A DNA stretch of 64,000 nt. Source: Oscheius tipulae (lineage: Eukaryota; Nematoda; Chromadorea; Rhabditida; Rhabditidae). The DNA lies in contig JASJZH010000003.1 in the NCBI GenBank assembly GCA_037178975.1, positions 2,976,001 through 3,040,000 on the forward strand. Reading direction: 5' to 3'. The translations under genes were made by a program, and so were the position numbers. Below are positions 57,014 through 64,000 of this stretch, in pieces. A model generated the notes under the pieces. That model ran no database searches. It saw nothing but the letters and a program-made list of their open reading frames with translations, and had not been told where the DNA came from. The number at the start of each line of letters is the position of its first letter. Position 1 is the first letter of the stretch.

Positions 57014-57634
57014 TTCTGAAAGAATGAAAACGCTGTAAAGAAGCATTAGATATAGTGACATACCGGAAAGGAGTAAAATGTGGATTTAAACCACCCGCGT
57101 CACGAATGGAGCATGTTTACAGCACCGGCATAACGGTTCTGACTGATTAACAATTGATACAGAGCAAAAAAACAAGAGAGTTGAAAAGTCCGAAGAGCCT
57201 GTCTCCAATTTCAAATTCCCGCTAAGGATGCATGAGTCCTAGAAGGATTTGTAACCAACCAGCTACCCTTTAATTTTTGTCTAACCTTGTCTTCTAACCC
57301 AAAAGGCGGTTGTTTTTCGTCTGTTTCCACACTTCTGTGACCGGGTCCTTCCGTATCCCTTATATATATATATATCAGAATGTCCCGAGTTTCACTATTT
57401 CTACGAGAGTATTCGCCCCCTATGTAAAGAAAAACATGCTTGCCTTCCGCTGTAAAAAAAAAAAATCCTGCTGAATTGCAACATTTCTCGTCGCATTTGT
57501 CGATTTTTTTAACCGAAATCACTGTCGTCATTGCTTTTGAATTGCTCGCTCTATAATCTTCTTTTTTCTCTTCATCCGGCTTATCGATTCTCTTTTCAGT
57601 AGTCTTGGTAACCGCTCCCGACCATCCTCACGTA
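57014..57634. other. Spacer upstream of ndk
   Basis: A TA microsatellite of about 14 bp at 57361-57374 and a poly-A tract near 57453. It ends with TCTTTTCAG at about 57592-57600, the likely leader acceptor 34-35 nt before the NDK ATG. No gene is seen. Confidence 0.45.
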
Positions 57635-58208
57635 ATGTCCGCCGAGAGAACCTTCATTGCCGTAAAGCCCGATGGCGTCCAGAGGTTTGTGAATCTTGTT
57701 TCTGCAATTGGCGATTGTTTTAGAGGCCTTGTCGGAGAAATTATCAAGCGCTTCGAGCAGCGCGGCTTCAAGCTGGTCGCCTTGAAGCAGCTCACGGCCT
57801 CGAAGGCCCATCTCGAGGGAAGCATAGGGTTATTATGCGAACATAATATTTTTTTAGACTCACTACCAGGACCTCAAGGACAAGCCTTTCTTCCCTCCTC
57901 TCATTGAATATATGGCCTCTGGACCGGTCGTCGCGATGGTCTGGCAAGGTCTTGACGCTGTTAAGCAGGGACGTATCCTTCTCGGAGCCACCAATCCTCT
58001 CGCCTCTGCTCCGGGAACCATTCGCGGAGGTAACGTCTTTCTGTAACCTATTATACCTTTTTCAGATTTCGCCCTTCAAACCGGACGCAACGTTTGCCAC
58101 GGATCCGACAGCGTCGATTCGGCCAACCGCGAGATCGCTCACTGGTTCTCCAACTCTGAGATCAACGACTACACCAGCGCCCAGATCGACAACTGGGTCT
58201 ACGAGTAA
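57635..58208 (+). CDS. ndk-1: Nucleoside diphosphate kinase (NM23 class I)
   Basis: Transfers gamma-phosphate between nucleoside triphosphates and diphosphates. Exons 57635-57684, 57724-57817, 57858-58029 and 58066-58208 join to 152 residues, the normal length. Marks: [91 protein letters not shown] and the catalytic His in NVCHGSDS, ending in DNWVYE. Intron 2 (57818-57857) begins GGAAGC instead of GTAAGC, yet splicing there is needed to keep the frame and the conserved HLE/THYQDLK junction. Without it the frame ends after about 30 foreign residues. An annotation lacking this noncanonical donor would truncate the gene. Confidence 0.93.
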
Positions 58209-59090
58209 ATTTACCAATGATTTCAGTTTTATAAAGTTTCATTCTGGATTCTTGTTCTTCTTTCTTACTTAACTAAGCAGATCTTCTCTAGAAGCTACTC
58301 GAATCATCTTGTCTTCCGAACGCTCTTGTGTCTTCAAAAGTCAGCCGGTCTTCTTCTCGAATGCGTAAATGACCTAAGCTTTGATCCTAAACTCAACAGC
58401 TAGTGAGATCAATTTATGCCGGTAATTTACAAAATAACCCGTAGTGCAAAGTGAGATGCTGCTTCTTGGTTCCACTATAGTCGATGCTTCTTATATCCCC
58501 AACGAAAAGATGGGTCGGTGTCGAATTATCCTTTGGGCCCGGAGAGGAGCTAGAAGCCGAATCATATGTAATGTGGGAGTTTTCAACGTTCAGGCATACA
58601 ATGGAGCTTTTTCTTGAGAACGGAAGAGAACTGCGTCATTGATCTGATTGGGGCAGACTCTACGCCTCAATAAACGCTTATTGCTTATCGATCAGTGCTT
58701 ATCAGCCACGGCTCCTAGCCTGCCTTCTGAAGAGAGCCTTTTCACATGTACCTTTTTTGTTTTGCCAGCCAATTCCCCGCCAAATGATTCGCGAACCAAT
58801 TACAGAAACCTATACAATATGTGTGATTACGGGAGCATCGTTTTCTCAGTCTACAGCCAAAACTCGTCATCTCTAGACTTCCACGCAGGCAAAAGTGCCT
58901 TTAAAGACATTCAATGGGAAGGGATTGATCTAACAAAACAGATGCTCCTTTCCTGTAATCGGAGTTTTCGCAATATTAGCTCTAAGATCTCGTGTTTTCC
59001 ACCACCCTCATGGCTAGTAAACAGCCTCTTTCTACTAATTAGTCCTTGCTATCCGCCTAACCACAGCTTAAACCTGTTAATTGTCAGAAA
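58209..59090. other. Spacer between ndk and small membrane protein gene
   Basis: AATAAA at 58669-58674 could belong to ndk only if its 3' UTR is long. A long open frame on the + strand (58648 onward) reads through into the next gene but lacks family resemblance or codon bias, so I treat it as leader or intron. Confidence 0.4.
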
Positions 59091-59382
59091 ATGGGAGTTG
59101 ATCTTCGCCAAACCCTCAACTTTGGTGACTATTTCGGTGCTTTGGCCGTCTGGTGCCTCTTCTTCCTTATCATGTTCATCGTTTCTGCCACCTGCATCAA
59201 CTGGTTCTGCATCGGAAAGACTGACGACATTACAGTATTCGAAGAGGTTGCGTTTCTTACTAAAAGCCACGAAAAGGAGATTTCAGTACGGCTACAAGCA
59301 CAAGATCAAAACTCGCCTAGGCCCACACAGGCCCAGTGTGATTGCGAGACAAGTTCGTCAGCCGAAAACAATCCATGATTAA
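59091..59382 (+). CDS. Small single-pass membrane protein, 83 residues
   Basis: Exons 59091-59246 and 59287-59382 join in frame. N-terminal residues MGVDLRQTLNFGDYFG precede one TM helix (ALAVWCLFFLIMFIVSATCI) and NWFCIGKTDD. After a 40-nt intron the basic tail reads YGYKHKIKTRLGPHRPSVIA and ends KTIHD. The ATG lies three bases after a TTGTCAG acceptor, which decides the start. AATAAA follows at 59424. I do not recognise the family; the topology is a small type I or type III protein with a basic cytosolic tail. Confidence 0.7.
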
Positions 59383-59896
59383 GACGAGAGCTGAAATCTA
59401 CGCGCTATTAGTGACAACGAACGAATAAAACTCTTTATTTCCTTTGTCCGTCATGGAAAAAGGAGACAATTCTGGAGAGCCATGGCACTTTTGGAAACAT
59501 CGCAAAGTAACAAAACGGAACAATCGGGACTGAGGTGAGATCGTGAAAAGAGTGAATACGGTTGCCAGAGAGGGAAATTGGTAATGAAAAAGTGAGTTGT
59601 GCATAGTAGGGAAGAGGAGAGGAATGCTATAACATTACTAACCTGTACAGTAGATGAAGGGGAAATGAGGGAGGATATAACCGCTTTGGATCACAGCGAC
59701 TGACAAGGCAAGTGGATAAAAAAAAAACTATAAAATTGGAAACTACTAATAAAGGGAAACATAATTCGTTCGAATTTTCTCATTTTGACGAGTTTGGGTT
59801 ATTTGAGCTATGATGTAGTGAACGAAAAAGTAGGGCAGATGATAGGCAAGCGATGTGTGAGATCTGGCAGTTTTTGGAGCGAGAGCGAGGAGGCAG
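59383..59896. other. Convergent 3' spacer
   Basis: It contains the AATAAA at 59424-59429 of the small membrane protein gene and an AT-rich stretch before the bre-3 stop. No gene is seen. Confidence 0.45.
59424..59429 (+). terminator. AATAAA polyadenylation signal
   Basis: It lies 41 nt after the stop of the small membrane protein gene. Confidence 0.55.
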
Positions 59897-61918
59897 CTAT
59901 ACCGTCTGGATGTCTTTGTTCACAATGTAAAATTGATCCTTTCTCCCGAACATTCCGACGAGCACGGCCGCATTTTCGATGATGATGTTAAAGGGGATCG
60001 TCAGCAGGGCCCCCGTCAGATACAGGCCCAGTTTCCAGATGCTATTTCTGCAACTTATTATAATAAAAAAGGTTGAAAAGGCGACTACCTGTATTTGTGA
60101 GAGAAGGACTTAATGACACCGAAGATGTACATGTAGAGATTGACGGCGCCGACGAAAGAGAGGGCGAAATCGAAGGGAAGACATCTGGGTAGAGGGAATA
60201 GTGGACAGAGGAAGACTTGGAGAGACGTGATTGGCATCGTTGCCCAGGCGTAAAGAGAAAGAGCGAGCAGAGCCTTGTGACAGAGTGCTATTCTTGGCGA
60301 ATGAACTGTCAACAGAATCCCTTGAAGCCATCTCTTCCTCTGCTGCAGGAAATCCCACATGGTAAATGGGCTTTTCTCGTGCATTTCACCTGGAAAAGTT
60401 TCGATTATATTCGTCAACCAGCTGGTTTTTGAAAATGCGGTCGTGAACAATTATTGCTCGGGATATGGCATGCGAGTGGCGAGAAGAATGAAACAAAAAC
60501 GAACCTTCAATAAAGTCGAAGGTGTATCCATGGGCCATAGCTACCATGGAGAAGAAACAGTCCTCGGCTATGGATCCCTCCATTCCGTGATCGTAGGAGA
60601 CTCGTCTTTCGGCCGCCAGCTGAGTGACCACGAAAGAGCCTTTCCATCCGAACAGGGGCTTGTGGAAAAGTTTGAATTGTAGACGCAGCTTTCCCATGTC
60701 ATCTGCCACCCGGAAGGAATCGGACAGCGTCGTCAGCCAGTTGACAATCTCTCCGTTTGCATAGGTGATTACTCCCTGTCCGAACTGGTGCTTTCCGTCT
60801 TCGCAAAAGTTCAAGATTCCACAGATCTGAAAAATGTTTTTTTTAGAAAAAGGGGGGGGGGGGGGGGGAGGGAGGGAAAGGGATATACCGCGTTATTGGT
60901 GAGAAGAGTCTCCTCGTCGAGATGGACGATCCAATCGTTGTCCTGCAGAATATTGACGTCATCCTCCAGGCAATATTGCAGTGCTCGGGCCTTGAACTTC
61001 GCTCCACTTTTCGTCCTGTACGAGGTCGGGACAACAACTTCTCGAACTCGTGGCTGTGCTGGCAAATTTATAGCTCGATCCGTCACCACCTCGAAGATGA
61101 AATTCTCCATTCCTGCATCATAGCACGTCTTCATGTTTATTGCGATATTCTCCTGCAAGAAGATCAAGTTCATGGCATCACCCACCTTCGCCGCGTGCAG
61201 CATTTTTCATGTTTCTAAGAGATGCGTGTCCTAGGATACGAGTCTTTGGTAAGGTGAACCGTGAACTCTGGACATTCGTTAGATATTACAGCGAAAGGTT
61301 TATTACAGAAAAAGGCAAGAAATGGAATTTATTCGTGTCTGTTGCGAAACTTGTTCGCGAGACAGGTGCGATTAAAAAACAGCCATTCGTGATTCAATGG
61401 AGGCGCAATTTGGTTAGTTGCCCAAGTTGTATCATTTAAAACGTCAACGAATTACGCGTTGCTGCACAAGCGTCAAAGTGAACCAAAGAAAGATTCCGCA
61501 AAATAGGAAAAAACGTCGTTGAAACTTGCAAAAGTGAAAAAAAACGTACCTTCACCAGAAGTGGAAAGTCTCCTTTGGTGACGACGCGAAAACAGACGAA
61601 GGGTGAGAGCAAGGGGGCCGCTTTGAGTTGTACCTGAACCTATTGGTTATCCTAGCGTAAAACTGCAACAGGACTAACCTTTTCTCTGAAAGCATTGAAA
61701 AGAACCAGGCCTAGTAGGTTGCACAGACATTGCGGGAAGACGAGCAGGGCCGTAAACCGCAGCGCGTAGAGAAAGGTTGTCCAAATCCAGCCGTAAGCCT
61801 CAACTGCGCTCTCCGGTTTGAGTGCACTGCTGTCGAAGACTCCACACATGTAGGCGAAACTGACAATCCAGAAGAGGAGTATTGTGCAGTGGAGGGCATG
61901 TTTGGTCTCACAGTTCAT
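59897..61918 (-). CDS. bre-3: Beta-1,4-mannosyltransferase BRE-3/Egghead
   Basis: A Golgi/ER multi-pass GT2 glycosyltransferase that adds mannose to glucosylceramide, the second step of arthro-series glycolipid synthesis in nematodes and insects. In C. elegans bre-3 mutants resist Cry5B because these glycolipids are its receptor. About 455 residues. The N-terminal TM region (LHCTILLFWIVSFAYMCG; LRFTALLVFPQCLCNLLGLV) precedes APLLSPFVCFRVVTKGDFP. The catalytic region contains FKARALQYCLEDD, DNDWIVHLDEET, GWKGSFVVTQLAAER, IAEDCFFSMVA and QQRKRWLQG (QxxRW). C-terminal TM segments follow (PFDFALSFVGAVNLYMYIFG; LYLTGALLTIPFNIIIENAA). The end is QFYIVNKDIQTV. The intron near 61158-61550 is longer than its others, and one intron near 60840-60890 holds a poly-G run. 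The ATG lies 11 nt after a TTTTTCAG acceptor. Confidence 0.9.
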
Positions 61919-64000
61919 TACCTCAGGACCTGAAAAATTCAGACTAAATTGGGGAGAAAAAGTTGTAATATTTGGACGAGATAGAGCTCCTCGCAGCAGA
62001 AAAGGGCGCGAAAATGAATCAGGCTGGCGTGGTGACGATGCTGCTTTTGAAGGACACATTCGAACGATTCAGAGCAACACAAGAGAGAGAGAAACAGACA
62101 TGCATGGCAGACGAAAGAAAGGCTGCTGCCTAGCTACGACTAAAGAACTTCTCCCTAAGGAACACGGAAGGAGTGGGAGACAAAGCTGAATTCGAAAAAG
62201 AAGTGAAAAGATCTAAGCAAAGTTCGTATTTACAGGTGACCTTGGGAGAGCGACCTCCCTTTCCTGACTCCTGCCGCACGTTTGTGTGATGCGAGCGAAC
62301 AACCACAATTGTCGCGACAATCAGCTGTGAATTTATGCAGCAAATTTGCCTTTTTACAGGGGAGAAACTATCGGAGGGTAGCGATATTGGGAAGAGAAGA
62401 TTCGGACAAGGATATAAATGAATGCCGATGGACTGACTGGCAACAGACAAAAGACAGTCATGGTAGGGAGAAATTTTTTTTTTTAGAGAAAAAGAGAAAT
62501 TAGGTGAACATAGGTGCTGCGCTTCTACGACAAAGTGACTCATCGTTGTCTCATTCGAAATAAACTAGAGACCAGTGAGAGGACGAGTTAGCGGCGTCAG
62601 CGCCAAATAGTTCGAGAATGAAATTAAAAGGACAAAAGTCAGTCTCATTAGCCAAGTTCATGTTCTGTATTGGCGTGCGGTTTCCTTGGAAGCGGGAAAC
62701 ACTGGAGATTAGAGATAAAGATAGAGTAGCAAAATCTGTGAATACTTTCCAAGGGAACTCGAAAACTTTGCAATAGCAGCTGATAAAACTTCAAAAAGGT
62801 GTTGACTTGTAAAATTGAGTGCAAGCTGCGAGCAGCATGTCCTCATTTTTATTCGAACTTTCTCGGTATTCTACCCCTGTCATAAAAAAAACACCTGTCA
62901 TAAATTGCGTACCAAACTCAGCTGGAATTTGTTCAAAATCAGAAAAACCTACCTCAGTTTCAGCCTGACGAGTATTGCTGATGGAAGAAGCAGCGGGTAA
63001 CCGGTTGCTATGAATCCCGTTTTGGAATTTGGACCTGGGGTGGGATCGAGCCCAGAGAAATTTTGCTGAAACACGAGACATTTTTAAGCGTTGAAAAGTT
63101 TAAAAAGAGCTGTAAAAGTGTTCGTAAGGCAGAGAATATAGTCATACCCACGCATCGTACAATCAATTTTGACGGATTTCTCTTCCCCTATGCTCTCCGT
63201 AAAGCTGTGTAAACGGAATTATAGGTGTTATTGTCACAGAGCCAGTACGCCCTTTCTATATCGAGGCGAGAATGAGGATGAGTGAATCATGTTTTGGGAT
63301 CTCCGGCGTTCGTGATGCGAAAAAACGGGATAATTGACGCTGTTATTATTAGAAAGAGGAAAAAATGCAGCAAAGAGCTGGTCTATATTGGCTGGTAATG
63401 ATGTAATTATGAGTGATTAGCATATAATCAGTATACTTCGGCAACTCAGCAAGTTTGCTGCTCGTGCCCAACTGTCAGTAGGAAAGCAAGAAAAAGAATA
63501 GCGTGATGAGGAAACTTGCGAGAAATGGGTGAAAAATCTGAATAAACACAATTTGAGCCCGCGCGCAACTTTATATAGGCTACAAATGATCCCAGCTCAA
63601 GTGACTTTCATTTTGAGCTGCAACGACCAGTTGAGAAAACGGAAATTGAATGGAAATCAGAATATTTTTTCGATTAACTGATGTTGAGGGCGATAAAAAA
63701 GCTGTTGTGAGACAGCGGGTGCGACCGCAATCGGCCTTGAGCTAACTGCCACAGCTGTGAGATGGAAGACGAAGGTCATCCTCGGCGAAATAGAGACACC
63801 GCAAAGCCATTTGTTGAATCTGTCATCGCGCATCGGAAGTTATGGTCGTAGTGACCGATGCTTCTTCTGGAGATAGACTGGCAACTGATTGTCAATAGAG
63901 AAGGATTAATCAGGGCAGACTGGCTAGCAACAATCTTCAAAGAGCAACACTGCAGCAAGTGGTCGACGACCAACATCTGCCGATCACTGAATGCTCAATT
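61919..64000. other. Region upstream of bre-3 with no supported gene
   Basis: One possible minus-strand exon is noted separately (62952-63081). An AT-rich cluster with TAAT and ATTA cores lies at about 63400-63432, and a TTTATATAGG TATA-like element at about 63570-63580. Nothing else is recognised. Confidence 0.35.
62952..63081 (-). CDS. Possible 5' exon, weak
   Basis: A minus-strand open segment starting with ATG at 63081 (MSRVSAKFLWARSHPRSKFQ) runs 43 codons to a GAG|GTAGGT donor. A GTTTCAG acceptor lies just inside it, so an alternative exon starts after that. It could be a leader exon of bre-3 or of an unseen gene. No family is recognised. Confidence 0.25.

Noticed and set aside
58648-59382. 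A 244-codon + strand frame ending with the tail of the small membrane protein
   Set aside because: The first part has no recognisable features, and the TM protein starting at 59091 is read in a different frame with a good acceptor and intron.
60849-60867. Poly-G tract as a G-quadruplex of interest
   Set aside because: It lies in a bre-3 intron and is a plain homopolymer prone to sequencing error.
1-64000. tRNA, rRNA, spliced-leader RNA genes or CRISPR arrays
   Set aside because: No B-box-like GTTCRANNC with cloverleaf context, no leader-like sequence and no regularly spaced repeats apart from the short units noted. A tRNA or RNA-structure search could still find something missed by eye.

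Overview
The window is from a nematode nuclear genome. The evidence is convergent. Introns are mostly 35-50 nt and end in the nematode acceptor TTTCAG. Many start codons lie 0-14 nt after such an acceptor with no coding exon upstream, as expected with spliced-leader trans-splicing. Several proteins belong to nematode-restricted or nematode-typical families: a FOZI-1 zinc-finger/FH2 fusion, a PGL P-granule protein, an SPD-5 centrosome scaffold, a Dicer-related helicase and a BRE-3 glycosyltransferase. All family calls come from reading translated exons by eye; no database search was run. The species is not identified, and the proteins look clearly diverged from C. elegans.

Layout. 1-21 kb is gene-poor with long introns. 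It holds a cholecystokinin-type GPCR (about 1.3-4.6 kb, + strand), three unassigned exon-like segments (6.2, 7.2 and 10.7 kb) and fozi-1 (13.95-20.69 kb, +). From 21.1 to 22.4 kb there is a decayed non-LTR retrotransposon. From 22.5 to 23.7 kb there are three small secreted-protein genes, two of them divergent from a 101-bp interval and sharing a Cys-x-Gly-Lys-Lys-Thr motif after the signal peptide.

From 24.2 to 62 kb the genes are dense and have tiny introns. In order they are: a Dicer-related RIG-I-like helicase (+), a PGL protein (+), cytoplasmic AspRS (-), a type II PIP kinase (+), kinesin-II KIF3A/KLP-20 (+), hnRNP A1-like HRPA-1 (+), a GRXCR-type glutaredoxin/cysteine-rich protein (-), a PPP-family phosphatase (-) and a Ly6-type membrane protein (-) separated by about 20 nt, SPD-5 (+), an MTFR-type mitochondrial fission regulator (+), a BTB protein (-), a type I membrane protein (+), a small coiled-coil protein (-), nucleoside diphosphate kinase (+), an 83-residue membrane protein (+) and BRE-3 (-). 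62-64 kb holds at most one weak exon.

Functional themes. The helicase and PGL protein are adjacent and both point to germline small-RNA and germ-granule biology. KLP-20 (ciliary transport) and SPD-5 (pericentriolar material) are microtubule genes. Most others are housekeeping. The most notable anomalies are a GG-AG intron in the NDK gene, the 20-nt Ly6/phosphatase junction, the divergent secreted pair, a 1.47-kb repeat-bearing intron that splits the DLKGS motif of the PIP kinase, and a recurrent CTACCGTAAT motif in noncoding DNA.
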